64,000 nt of DNA from Tetragonia tetragonoides (lineage: Eukaryota > Streptophyta > Magnoliopsida > Caryophyllales > Aizoaceae). The stretch spans positions 36,738,501-36,802,500 of the forward strand of contig CM076144.1 of the NCBI GenBank assembly GCA_038025085.1, in the 5' to 3' direction. Below the pieces are notes generated by a model. The model was not told where the DNA came from, ran no database searches, and was given only the letters and a program-made list of their open reading frames with translations. Positions 47,471-60,400 of the stretch are shown piece after piece; within the stretch, counting starts at the first letter, position 1, and every line of letters begins with the position of its first letter. The translations under genes and the position numbers were made by a program.

Positions 47471-50400
47471 TCAAGGGTCGGCTTTGCCAGCAATCTCATC
47501 ATCACCATCACTGGAGGCATAACCGTCTTCACTAAGCTCCTCCTCACTAGATTTGTCGTCCTCTTGTACAGCACCGATATCCTCTGGTTTGGCATACTTC
47601 TCGCAGAACTCTGGAAAAGATGACATTTGATAAGGTTCCGGGATCAAAACTGAGCATAATGATCATGAACTTCACACAGCAGCAAACACTGGCAAAAATA
47701 TAGTACTTAATTTGATTTTGCAGTTAACATATGATAACTAGGCAGGCTCCAACCGAAAGCATTATTGTGCAGATGACACACAAGGAAGACTTTGACATTA
47801 GAATTATACGACATAGAGCAACCAATTGCCTAAGGCACCTGCCCAAGGCAGCATATAAGATGCTCAGATGTATGCAATCTTACCCCTATGGCTATAAGTA
47901 GAGAATGCTTCTGGAGGTAGAGACTGACAGGTACATAGAGAAACGTGAATCACGAATGCCCACATTGACAATAAAGAGAGCATAATAAAAAGGAACACAC
48001 GAACCATGTAAGTATGTCTACAAAAGGTTAGGAAATTTACTACCAGTCTACCACTGCATTGATTGGATTCCCTAAACAGTTTGCAGTAAGACACCTCACT
48101 GCAAGGCAGAAATTTCCCAGTTCACATCCACCAATGGTTCAAAACCTGTGATCGTATCTTTGCAAAGAAGACGACTTTTCCTAAAATCAAGTTGTTCCAA
48201 GTCCCCAACTACATTGGTAAGACACAACAGGGTGAAGAGAAGTTTATATATTTCTCTTACTCTTCCCCCCCCCCCCCCTTTTCTGAACATTACAAAAACG
48301 GAAAAGGGAAAAAGAAAAGGAAGGCCCTCTGTAAAAAGTAAAAACAGTAGACCATCAAAACTTGTAATACAGATACTTTCAGGCACACTAGGGGAAAATT
48401 ATACACTTCCTCCCAAAGAAGCCCCCCAGCAGCAGGATCCGCATAATGGGGTGGAAGGTTCATTGAAGTGAAGTTTTGATATGTCAGGATGCTACCTTTT
48501 ATTGAAATAGTCTACTGCCTTGGACACCTGATAATGATTCACTTTGTCCATATTTTTCCAATGGCATGGCCATTGTGTCAAGATTTCTCTTACTTTAATT
48601 CTATAGTCAATGTCTCCCCCATCATTGATAGTTTCTAAGTAGTAACAAATAAGGTACTGAAACCACAACCGCTACGGTTACACCAATTTCAAAAAAGAAA
48701 AGAAAAACAGAAATATAGGACTTAATTGAAAGAAAAAAAAACCAAACTACACATAGATCATGTTAAAGTTAGATTGTAAACCCTCTAAAAAAAAATTACA
48801 GATTGTAAACCACCTGAATAATTTCCAACAGTACCCCAACAACATGTGAGTTCTTTCCAGAACGGGAAACATGCGTTTAACAAAATGAAAATGAGTTCTT
48901 TCCAAAGGCGCATGATCTCATAGTTCCCAGTGCAGATCACACATTGAAAATGAAAACAAGATTGTGGACAAAAAAGGAAAACTATAAGTAGAAGTAGAAA
49001 AGCCCATAAACCTCCATTCCATAAAGCAGCTCGATAGGACTACTATAAGGCCCAACAGTTGAGAATTGATTAAGGGACACGCCATGAGAAAGAAATTCAG
49101 TATCAACATTTAGTTGAAAGATTCCAATAGCATTACAAAAATAATTGATCAAGGAATTTATAAATTGTCATGGGAAGCTCTAAACTACGAAATAAAGGAA
49201 AAGACTAATGTTCAATTTATAGAATGGTGGTTTGGTGGAATGAGGTTGATGCATATTCGTCACTGCTGAGGAGGTTCTATGTTGCAATGGCAGCATTTAC
49301 AGTTGCGTCTATTACAAATGGAGCTGAAAGAGGCACTATGACAATTTTCCACTTTTGAATATAATGGAGTACACCTAACTGGGTCACTAAATTGTTTTGT
49401 GCCGCTTAAGTGCAGCAAGTATAAACAGTCATTGTGTTTTTAATCACAGGTCTAACCTCTGTAGCTGCAATGGAAGGTAAGGGTAAAGTTAGGCACACCT
49501 GAACACTCCTTACCACGCCAAAGGCAAGAGCCTTGTAAGATATGAGCAAAGTTATCAAATGATCCAATGAAGGAGAAATCAGAGCAAGTAAAGTACATAA
49601 CTATTTGAGTGAGAGAGGTTATACAGTATATGCATGCCTCACCTAATTTACACCGACTTCAGGTCGAGCGTACAACCCACAGAGGAGGTTGGGTCTCCTT
49701 ACACACATGAAAGAGTGTGAATGTGCTAAGTTAACGCTTACCTGTAAACCCAAACTCTCAAGAGTCTCAACCCTGAGAGAGACCTAAATTATTACTCCAT
49801 AACAAGGATGGTGCAAAAAATAGACCAGGTGGCCTGAAAAGGAAAGCCAATCTCAAGTCTTTAGATTCTATGCACATCAAAAGATTGATACTTCAAACGC
49901 CTTTACTTACATAGAGCTAACACTGCCATATATTGCAAATCAACACGGTGTTACTTCCCAATCCTCTAAGCTGCCTAAGTTCAAATCCTAGATAAAGTTG
50001 AAAACCTATCCAGAAGAACTAAGAAACAGGACTCTCAGGCAGAGATGGTATATATATAATTTAACCTGGGCTAAGGGTAAATTGGGACCAAAGGAATATA
50101 ATTTCACAGGAAAGTAACTGGTGGTAATACTTAGGGCTCATTTACTTGGATGCAATGATGACTACAAGATAATGCACCATTTCATAGAGTTAAGGTGGGG
50201 TGGAAAGGGAGGAGAGATATGGGAAGAGTGGGATCGATTACACCATCTTAAGTAATCACAATTACTCAACTTTAGACCATGAACACTGTATGATGTAACC
50301 AATCCCACATTCCCAATCTCTCTCTTCCCTATCCTTTCCTTCTTCATCCCACTTAACTCTATAAAATGAACATTACCTTGTAAGCACCATTGCACCCAAG

Positions 50401-53400
50401 TAAAGACCACCTTCAAGATTTCGTTTTTATTAGGATTTCTATGCAAAATGTAATAGGCGTTGTCCCTACAGAATGTTGATTTTATTAGGTTTCCCCGCAA
50501 ATTTTCTGCTTATATATTAAAGTCTCATCTACTTTTACCGACTCCTATATGATACTACCTCCGTTCCATTCAAACGCTCCCATTTCATTTTGGACCAAAA
50601 ACCAATGCAAGTGCTTTTTGACATATGCTTTCCTCTTATACCCTCAACCTTGTGTGTTAATCATAAGTATGGATTAATAATTAACAATTTAATTAGATGT
50701 CTTAAATAATTAAATTTTCTTAATTTGTGATTAAATATTTAATGAGGAGAGAGAAAATTAATGAAGGTAGAAATGGTATCGTTAGTAATGAAGGTTTTTC
50801 AATTAATTAAAAGCAAGGGTAAAATAGTATATTACTACTAAAATTGTTTACTAAATGTAGAAATGGTATCGTTTGTGTGAAACATCCATTTTTGGAAAAT
50901 GGGAGCGTTTGAATGGAACGGAGGTAGTATATCTTACCACTTCAGTGAAAACAACTATTATAGAGCCTCAGCCAGTCAGCCTTGTTAGCTGTTAACCACA
51001 CTATTACCTTTACAGCAATGTACTCCAAATCTCTAAAACCTAGACAAAATCAAAGCTTTTACTTGAGAAGGTGGGACCACAAACTGTGGATCCAGCATTT
51101 TGCACTCACAGAGCCAATTACTACACAGTACTTCTGTGCTTCTCTAAGCACTGTGAAGGTACCAATCCAATGTACATCTTTCCAGGATTGAGTAAACATT
51201 CAGGATTTGTAGGGTATAAAAGTTTTCCGGTTTAAGCCAATTCACAAGAGAGTTTCTGGTTCATGCCCGTTGACAAAAGACAACCTCCGGTGTACCACAA
51301 AGAATAGTAACAGAAACCTACGTTTAAGATTGGTTAGCAAAGGCAATAATGTTGGCCACTAGTTGGCTGTGAAGCACCAATTTTCCAATACAGCAAGAAA
51401 CAGCTTATTTTTTCCCCTGTCAATCGCCTTTCTTCCAACGCCTCAACATGAACGCCAAAAGGAAAATGAAAAACGAAGAAAGAAAAGAAAAAGGAATGTG
51501 AACTCTCCTGAACGTAAACAAAAAGTTTGTGGAACTCAGAAGATAAGCCAAATATATATAGTAACTTTCCACCTACAACGTTGTTCAGACGCAAGATCTA
51601 GAAAGAGCGCCACAAACAAAACACTGAGTTGTAAACTTATGCCCATGGTTGGTACAGTGTAATCTATGTTACATGGACTCTTCATTTCACCTCAAGTACC
51701 CATGTCGGACACTCAACACTTGGACATGGTTATGGATACTTGACATCTCATTTTCGGCCAAAAACATGCTAAAATTTCAAACAATGGAGTCCAACACTTG
51801 GACAAGTATCCACTTGGACACTTCCAGCCGAGTCCATGTAACATAAGAGTATAATGGATGCTGAAAGATGAATTACACAAAAGATATCAGTGATGACATT
51901 TCTTCGGCATATATTATTGAGTATCAAGAAAGTGGAAGTAACAGCAGTTTTAAGACAGATAAACAAAACAACCAGAAGAGCACATAAAAATCCCAAGTGT
52001 AGGTTTCACATTTGGAAGTTGGAACATGGGAATATAAGATTGAGGTACAGCAATATCAAAGGATAGAAAACGAGATGGACTGGAGGAAGTCATAGAGAGT
52101 TTCCGAAGAGAGCTCCAAGTGAGACTTTAAGAAGAAGTTCAAATCATTAACAGCATACAGACAAGGCATGCCCTAATTTTAGCTTTGAGAGTTGAGTATC
52201 AGATCACTAGACCATAACCTTAAGAAGTAAATAGTGCACAGGAAAAAAGACACAGGCTTTAGCACTAAGCCTACATCTAAAATTTTCTATTGACTCGTGA
52301 TGCTGAAATTGATTGTCATTCTGAGGTGTCTTTGGAGGATAGAAAAGTATTGATCTGCAAGAATAACTGCTGTCAAGCGAATTTGGTGAATTTAACAACT
52401 TCCATGTTGATTTAAGCATCTATTTCGGTATCATCGAGATAAACCCATGTAGACCTAGACTGTAGTGCGAGGCTTAAAAGGTTGAACACTAAGTGGCAAG
52501 AAGAGTTGTTAATCAAAATCTTCATTTTCCAGATGGGCAGGCAACAAAATAAACTCTGCATTGCAAAGGCAAAGTGCCTTATTTAAGTAAAGTGAAAGGC
52601 ATCAGCGCACTATGAAGTTCAAGAACATATTACCTTTCACTCTTTGCTCATAAGCAGTTTTATCACGCATCATCAACGCTGCTGCTTCCCCATTCAAGGG
52701 ATCAGACGGGTTAGGATACAAAAGAAGTTGAGGTAGAAACACTTCAAAGACGTTTACTAGGTCTGCACCAAAATGTTCAATATCCACAAATCAGCTTTTT
52801 GAAAATAATAGTCGCCCACCAATAACAAGTCTTGGCTGAAGCATTATAAGACAATCAATCTTTTGCACAGAAAAGGAGCCAAAGTAGAGTGGTTTTCTTA
52901 CCAAACATGGGACTCCATGTCTGATTGATAACATCTAAACAAACTGAACCAGACCTGCAATCAGATGTAAGAGTAGAAGAGTCAGTAGACTCAGTACCAA
53001 CAAGAAACTTGCAACTCAATAAGTAGAATCCTGAAAGGATAAGCACCGAGAGCAGATACACATCAACACAAATAACAATTACAGACTCACATCTCATCAA
53101 CATTAGGGTGATATATCTTGTTGATAAACCCAATGGAAGGAGACTTGTATGGATAAGCATCCGGCAGCTCCACCCTTATCTTCCACACGCCTCCTTGATA
53201 AGGACCTGCCAAAATTAAACAATGTGGAATACATATCTTTCTTCTCAATAGGAACTTTAATAGCACCAAGACTTTAAAACTCAACAAGGGAAATCAGTGA
53301 TCAGAAACCTCATAAAGCAGCTTAAGAAGCAAGAACAGCACATGTACTCCCAATGACACAGTCACACGTTGCATTAATGATTGACTTAAAAACTAGTGTT

Positions 53401-54105
53401 AAAACAAATCTCAACAATGACAAAGGGGGTTTTGGTAGAACAAGAACCAACATAGTCAAGCATCAATTGAATAAAGGAAAGGCTCAAATAGAAAGTCAGG
53501 CCAGACAACTGATCATATAAATGGAGAGCCAATGAACTAATTGAAAAATAAGATCTTCACTCACTGAATTAAACAGAGTTCACTCAGAAATTGAAGATCA
53601 AAAATAGAGATTGAAAAGCCTAAAATGAATATAATAATAACAATAAAGCTAGTATATATTGGCAGCTCTTTTTCTCTCTCTAGCTGAATCTACAACAACA
53701 CAGCATCTATAGATGGTCAAAACCAGTTAAACACTGAAATCAAAGCAAAACAACAACCACCCAGAAGAGCAGATGAATACCTTCATATGAATTAGAAACA
53801 TTTAGATTGAACATAAAAATAAAACACCCAATGAATTAAAAACAATAACTAAATCATTGAAGAGTAACGATGATATACTTTCATTGGGTCCACGAAATTC
53901 CACATAGAACTCTTGCATGCCATCATTGATCATCTCCACCTTATAGTCACTCATCATCCTAGTTCACAACAATTCAACCCCACAAAATCAAAATCAAAAC
54001 TTTAATTCATCAAATACAGAAAAAATCAAAAAATTACACAATTTTTTTTCTGGGTATTTACAGTTTCATCAAGTCCATCTCACGGCGCTTGCTTGGAGAA
54101 GACAT
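47471..54105 (-). CDS. E2 ubiquitin-conjugating enzyme, UBC4/5/6 group, 186 aa
   Basis: Exons 54062-54105, 53879-53958, 53091-53205, 52902-52954, 52634-52762 and 47471-47610 sum to 561 nt in one frame. The UBC fold is clear: [23 protein letters not shown] start, [45 protein letters not shown] with catalytic Cys85, and [19 protein letters not shown]. The acidic C-terminal tail ([19 protein letters not shown]) is the hallmark of the Arabidopsis UBC4, UBC5 and UBC6 group. It accepts ubiquitin from E1 and passes it to substrates with E3 partners. The fifth intron is unusually long (about 5 kb) and carries several MITEs. The final exon after this intron is needed for the tail but not the catalytic core. 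Confidence 0.95.
50134..50412. mobile_element. PIF/Harbinger-like MITE, related to 27413-27703
   Basis: GGGCTCATTTACTTGGATGC at the left and (reverse complement) AGGTGGTCTTTACTTGGGTGC at the right, with an inner match of TGCAATG.TG. It is preceded by TTA; the right flank is TCA, so the 3-bp TSD is imperfect. Confidence 0.6.
50555..50927. mobile_element. Stowaway MITE with near-perfect 31-bp TIRs
   Basis: CTACCTCCGTTCCATTCAAA... is repeated inverted at the right end over about 31 bases without mismatch. TA flanks both sides (50553-50554, 50928-50929). The long, well-kept TIRs imply a young insertion. Confidence 0.92.
51665..51845. mobile_element. Small TIR element (MITE) with ATGTTACATGGACTC ends
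   Basis: TATGTTACATGGACTC at 51665-51680 is exactly inverted at 51830-51845. The interior repeats CACTTGGACA motifs. I see no clear TSD, so the superfamily is open. Related motifs occur at about 43920-44040. Confidence 0.7.
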
Positions 54106-54612
54106 TTTTCTTGTTCCTTTTTCTTTCTCTTTTTTGTTTTCTCCCTTAAGAAAAGGGTTTTTGGGTGTCAGGCAAAACAAGAGAGAAAGGAGAGAGATCT
54201 GAGTTTCGGTCACAAAAAGTGAGGGACGCAAAGTGGTTTGGACATCCATGAGAGAAATGAGGATATTTATATATATGGGCCATTTTTCTTTTTTTTTTTC
54301 AAGCTTTATTTCTCCATGATGAATGTAAATACATTGAATAAATTAATTAATTTCTGATCTTTAGGCAAGTTCTGGATTCAGAGACGGCAGAGGTGTCTAC
54401 GCAACGCAAGTTACGCAACCCATTCAACAACGAGATAAGTTTTTCTTTTTTCTATAAAAACAGAAGACAGAGAGGAGTTCTATGACTGAGTTTCTCTATC
54501 AAAATTTTATAAAATTTCTAAGATAAAATTCTTAAATAACTAAAAGGTGGGATCGGAACCCTACTTGTAATCAGATTAGTGATTCTGTTTTAGAGTAAAG
54601 TAGTGGTTATGG
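54106..54612. other. UBC leader and promoter region
   Basis: Minus-strand 5' UTR and promoter of the UBC gene; A/T-rich, no coding exon. Confidence 0.5.
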
Positions 54613-54866
54613 ATATATAGCTCTATTTTCTTCAACGGAATGGTGAGGGACGGTGAGGAACGGAACGGAACGGAAGGGTGTAGGACGGTAAGGAACGGAA
54701 TGGTGTAGGACGGTAAGGAACGGAACGGTGCGGCACAGATAATAGAGGAAAATGTGAGACAAAGTGGAGTATAGATTGCAGAACAGAACGACATGGAACG
54801 GAACGGAACGGATTGAAACGGAACGGAATGCAACATGGAAACGACGAAATAACAGGACCATACACA
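54613..54866. mobile_element. hAT-like MITE, GGAACGGAACG-rich (copy 2)
   Basis: TAGCTCTATTTTCTTCAACGG at the left and an inverted TATGGTCCTGTTATTTCGTCG at the right; the interior is GGAACGGAACGG and GTGTAGGACGGTAAGG units. Related to 45838-46030 but not identical. Confidence 0.55.
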
Positions 54867-57411
54867 CTGAAACTATTTAAGTTTGTGGCAAAACGCAAAA
54901 ACAATGTGCCAGCTAAATTCAAACGAAGAAAGTATTTTAACAATAGCCAACATTCTAATGTTGATCACTATTATAGCCTATCATCCTTGGAAGAAAGATA
55001 ATAACATGGCTAAGGTGCACAAAACTATGAAGAAAGCACCATCAAGACGTATAAGAATAATCAATACAATGCATAGAGACATTGTAGTTACTTTCTCCCC
55101 TTGCACATACACCATAATATCTTATCATAAAAGAGGTTACCTCTCTAATTCTTTTTCACTTGTTTAATAAACTTTCTTCTTGGAAGTATCCTCAACATTG
55201 ATCAAATATAAGATATAAATATATTTCGAATGTAAAGGTATATCTATCATCAATAGTAAAATTATAAATCTAAAGGGTGTGGTTGAGTGGTAGGGTTTAT
55301 TCATGTTCGAATATCGCATTTGGCATGGAGTGACCTTAAATTTCTTGATTAGTTGTCCTATCATTTGAGGTATCTACCTATCTACCAGCTAATCCGGAAA
55401 ATAGTTATTGTGCTCGATTGTAACCCTTATTATAACTTTTCCAGTTACCTAATTTGCTTCTTCATTGCCTCTCTAAAAACATGTCCACTTTTATTGCCGA
55501 CATCTGCCAAAGATATTGACGCGAGTCTTCTATAATCGTTTGTATGATCCATGGCAGTTTACGTTTAATCCTTGGTTTACAAAAGTGTACAAGAATTAAC
55601 AATGGTGGTTTTGTGACCTTGGAACTTGGAACACATAAAAACTCCCCAAATGGGGCTATTATTAGTTTATGCTGAAATTGTTTTTGGTTGTACTTTGAAG
55701 GTTACGCGTGGCTCAACGGACACTCATCTTCAACATTTGATAAAATATTTATTTTGGTTTATTTGCCCCCACTTTTCCTCAAATGATGGAACATTTGTTT
55801 AATTGAGTAAATGAAACCATATATGGTAATTAGTAATTACCCATTGATCATTAGATTGAATATATCAAGATAAGAAAAGACACTTCTGATCTTCTGACTT
55901 ATACCGATTGATAGCTAAAATTGTAGTTAACAAATTAAGCAAAGAATTAATGGTAGGTCATATGCCCATTAGCTTATAATATTGTTATTTATGCAATAAG
56001 TTCTTAGTTTAATTGTTCAAATGAAGTTTTGTTTGCTACTCATCTGCTATAATTAATTTCGAGACAAATTGTCGGTATCATTCATGCATGTTGTTCATCT
56101 ATCTCTCTCAACAATTGTCCCTTGTAAACTATTGATCTTACCAATATTGTGCACTGTAAATTTGTAGTTAGTGATGGCAAGCAAAGATCAATTACAAGCC
56201 TAAACTTAGATTTTGTACAACTATAGGAAGGAAAACTTAAATTAGACATTGAGGGGTGTTGAATGCAGTCTCACCATGAGGTTACAATTTGCACCCCTCA
56301 ATTAGAACAGGACACATAAGCACTTGTACAAGAAAAAAAAATATCCGAAAAGCGATTTTATCAAGGCGATAACCACTCCTTTTAAGACAAATACCTGTAG
56401 TAGAAGTACCTTTGCCTTGACAAAATTATTGCCATTCTCCTCTGCCTTTTAACTCTCTCTTGCATGAAATTTTAGGAACATTTATTCTACCAGCAGCACT
56501 CAATGTGCAACACAACATTTCAAGTTGTAACAATTCCACTGGCAGACAAAGCTCAATGATAGACATTCCATCCACATATACATCAGGGCATTAATGTTTC
56601 CATTTCCCCTATCCTCATTCTTTCTTCCCTTATCCCTTTCCACCTTTGGTAAGGTAGCAAAACTCTATACTAAAAGTTGAGAATAAGATTTTCAAACTAT
56701 ACGCTCATAAAGAGTTGTTATCCTCTTTCCTTTTTCCCTGTGATGGTCCCTTACAAGAGGCCAAGCTTTGTCACACTCAATGTCGGCCAAGTTGATCACT
56801 TTATTTACTTGCAAAACTTGTATTTGTAACATGGCTGGCCTTTTCAGCCAGACACTTGAACCATTAGGAACTTCGTCCAGTAAGACGGATGCACTGCTTG
56901 CACCTGGTTTGTAAGCCGTTCTCAGGCGAAACATCCAAATACACAATATGTAGGATTACATTCTCTGACACATAAGGGCGCGCTAAAAGTAGAATCTATG
57001 TAGCCGATGTCACCTGATATATGTACAGTCAGGTAATGGTGATGGTTCTACACCATGTATACTGCATAGGTACATTGAGAAGCTGTATGAAAAAAAAAAA
57101 GTCACAGAGAAACATATGAAGGAGAACATCTACCAATGAAATCCAAAATGATGAAATCTCTGAATTAGCTTCATTCTTGTGGTCTACCTACCTACAACTG
57201 GAAAGAAACACAAATTTATCAAAACTGGGGAAGCTGTATGGTCAGTAAAAACTTTACAAATTGACCATGCCAGCTGTATTGGTACATGAAAATATTTCTA
57301 GTCGAGGCGAATTGCTGCAACACTGTGGGAAAGCAATGTAAATGCTCTCAACCCAGCAGTCGCCTTGACCAGAGCAGAGTCTCAATCGTTTATAATTTGC
57401 ACATAAAAAAA
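54867..57411. other. Spacer between the UBC and ARID genes
   Basis: AT-rich. A SINE copy is at about 55268-55440. The segment next to 57411 is probably the 3' UTR of the ARID gene. A minus-strand open frame at 56692-56946 (84 residues) has no recognised domain. Confidence 0.5.
55268..55440 (+). mobile_element. tRNA-derived SINE, family 1, diverged copy
   Basis: GTGTGGTTGAGTGG (box A) and TGTTCGAATATCG (box B) are followed by GGCATGGAGTGACC and CATTTGAGGTATCTACC, paralleling 33200-33390 in the opposite orientation. No TSD seen. Confidence 0.7.
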
Positions 57412-60400
57412 CTAATCGAAATCAAAGGACTGCTCATTTTGGTAACATATCAGGGGTTCTGACCCACGAACCTTCACTGCTTTGTGCCCAAATGGCCCAC
57501 TTACCGCACCAAACTTCGCTTCGTCATCACTACTGTCAATCTCCTTTGGTGTCACACGATTCTGATAACTTCGACGGTTGATAAGGAAGACATTAAAGTA
57601 GTAGCTAACTAAGTCCATCCTCGTCTTCTTAGGGAAAAATGACTTGCCCAATGATGGCTTATGCAACCTGATGATTTGCTTAAATCTCTTTTCCTCTTCA
57701 TCTGACCAAGAAAGTGATACCTCCTCACCCATTCGGTCAAAGTTCCAACGGTAGAACACCAAGCCCAGTTCCCGCCTTAATTTCATCCTTCTTTCCGCAA
57801 TGTGAAATCTGTAGCAGTCCACTGAACCTGGAAGGGGGCAGTTGCAAGACTCTGCTCTTCCCTTCCCTGGCATATCAAAATCATAGCAGGAATTTTCTTT
57901 TTGGAGATCAGGAGCCCAAACTTGAGTTCCTAGCCATTTGGAATCACTATCGGACATACGACCAGTCCAAATAGGAACTTCAGCTTGAAATCGGGGCCCT
58001 ACTGAGACACATTTTTCAACAGGGGGATCATCAGATGAATCAATTATTCTTTTTGTGGCTGGTGTATTGGCATTAACACGCTCTTGCACATTGCACCCAA
58101 TCTCCACCTTGCACGGACTCGGCAACTTATCTTGGTCAGACTTGCAACAACGACACATACTTTGAGAAGTTTTCGCCAAAGACAAAAGCCTTTTACTCGA
58201 TCTGAGAACATCGGTAGAATGGTGATTTGGGAAAATATCATCTTCATACATAGAGGGATGCATCTTATGCTTCTTCTGCAAATTTTACAACTATTCAGTA
58301 CATTGGTGACAAATTGATCAAATGAGCATCTCAGTCAAGCAATCACCATCATCAGATGAACAGTTAAATACACTTGAAAATCAGTATGATAGGAAGTTCA
58401 TTTAGAAATACACTTTGAAAATCGATACGATAGGATTACCATTTTAGAAACACTTGAAAATGGATACGACATGATTACCATTTTAGCAGTCATTAGCCGT
58501 TGCACAAAAGACCCATTTAATACACAGACATTCCTCTATGGCAGCATTAAAGAGACTACACTAGCATGAGAAGACTAATTTTATCTCCTAACTGCAAGTA
58601 CTTTCGCTTACTCCATCCTCTTTTTTCTTTTTCTTCCATGAGGTTGTAGAAGGCCCAAAAGACAAGTGTCCGTTTCTCTATATTATAAAAACCATTTTTC
58701 TAAGTGTTTTATTTATTTTTTCTGGAAAAAGGAAGTTCTTGACGAGAAACCATTATGTATTGAAATCTAAATTCGAAGCCACAGCATTCAAGTGAAACTG
58801 AAGTCTTCTTGAGATGCACAAGGCCTAACAGGAAAGAGAGATGATAGCAGAAGGCAAGTTGAAGCGAGAGCAAGGGTAACAACTCTGTAACTACAGAGTA
58901 ATAGCTGAGCAGACTTGAACCACAGGAACAAGCAAGGGAACAGCTGACGATTTCCTTATTATCAACATAAATGATCTAGGTGGATGAAGTTGCCTTGCAT
59001 GAGATAATGGTGTCAAAATGCTAATTGAGAATGTGGATAATTTATGGAAAGTCGACTGACACATTATAGGAACAACTTAGATGCCAAGCTACATTTGGTT
59101 GGGGGGGAGGGGGGGGGGGGTTACCTACCGTTGAAAGTGTGCTAGCTTGAAATTTCAGCTTCTTTCCTCAGCGTAGAGTCCATTCAATTGCTTTCCTAGT
59201 TTAAGTTGAAGTCTTTTATATTCAGTTGTTTTAGGAATTATGTAGGAACGTTTATAGAGTTTCCCAATCCTAGTTTATTTGCCCATTTAGTTTGCCTATA
59301 TATAACTATAAGGCTGGTTGTAATATATTTTACACTTTTTTTATCATTGAATGAGAATTTGAGAATTCAGTCAAGCTTGGTTTTGTCTTGCATCTTTATA
59401 CCTTTGTGGCTGGTGACATTCTTGAGATCTGTATCTCGCTCTTGGTGGGCTTAGCCTTTAGAGAACCGAGTGGTGATCTTGCTTAGCAGTTTACATTGTT
59501 TTCTGCCTGTTACACATATGTTCCTTGGCGTGTTCCTCGCATTTCCTTTTCCACTAATCATAAAAACACCAAAAATAGACCCTCTTATCTTCTTTATTAT
59601 CATTTTCGTTGCAACCAAGTTCCAATCTTACTTTTGATAACGCACTCAAGTTCATCATTAGCATTTAAGATAAGCATCACAGTCCACAAGTAATCATGTT
59701 TCTTAACACCATTAGTCCAGTTTGGAAAGAGATGAATGTGAGGATTTTCGAAGGGAAAAAATTGAAGATGAGGAAATTTTTGAGTTGATCTTACTGCATA
59801 TGGTATTGTGGATTAATGCTTGAGATTTAATACCCTATGCCGAGACATGACCGATATATGGCCGATACGGCCAATACATAACCAACACGGCCGGTACATA
59901 TCTAATAAATGGCCGATACAACCAATATATGAGATACAGCCGTTATGACCGATACAAAGTTCATGCCGCGACAGTCGCAACCTAATACGTGCCAGGCGTA
60001 TTAGCCCGATTCCGCGACATCGCGACCGGTATTGAGATTTAGGACCCTGATTCACCCCAAGAAATAACCCGAGAGCCTAAATGTCTGAAAATAGCAAAGG
60101 GGGTACTTATGGAAAACAAACAGAGGAGTGGGTGGCGCCTTCTTGTCGAATTAGAAGTGGAATGTGGACGCCTTGATCAAGTGATTTGGGGGCAGTGGGA
60201 GGGGTCCTTCGTAATTGGAAAGGGGAGTTCTTGCTTATTTCCTATGAGAGTTCCTTTTGGTGAGATTAATTGTGCAGAGGTTTATGCTACATACAAGATA
60301 CTTCAACTTTCTGACGATGAGATTTGGGGCTCGAAAGGGGAGTTGGTAATTGAGTTGGAATCGGTCAACAAAGTGCATTGGTGGTATGAAATGAAGGGGG

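Larger units (their letters stand above)
47611..52633 (-). other. Long fifth intron of the UBC gene
   Basis: It contains a C run (about 48267-48278), a PIF/Harbinger-like MITE (50134-50412), a Stowaway MITE (50555-50927) and a TIR element (51665-51845). No coding exon recognised. Confidence 0.7.

Noticed and set aside
56692..56946. 84-residue minus-strand frame beginning MCIWMFRLRTAYKPG
   Set aside because: No family recognised, no convincing splice partners; probably within or beyond the ARID 3' UTR. Worth a database search only.
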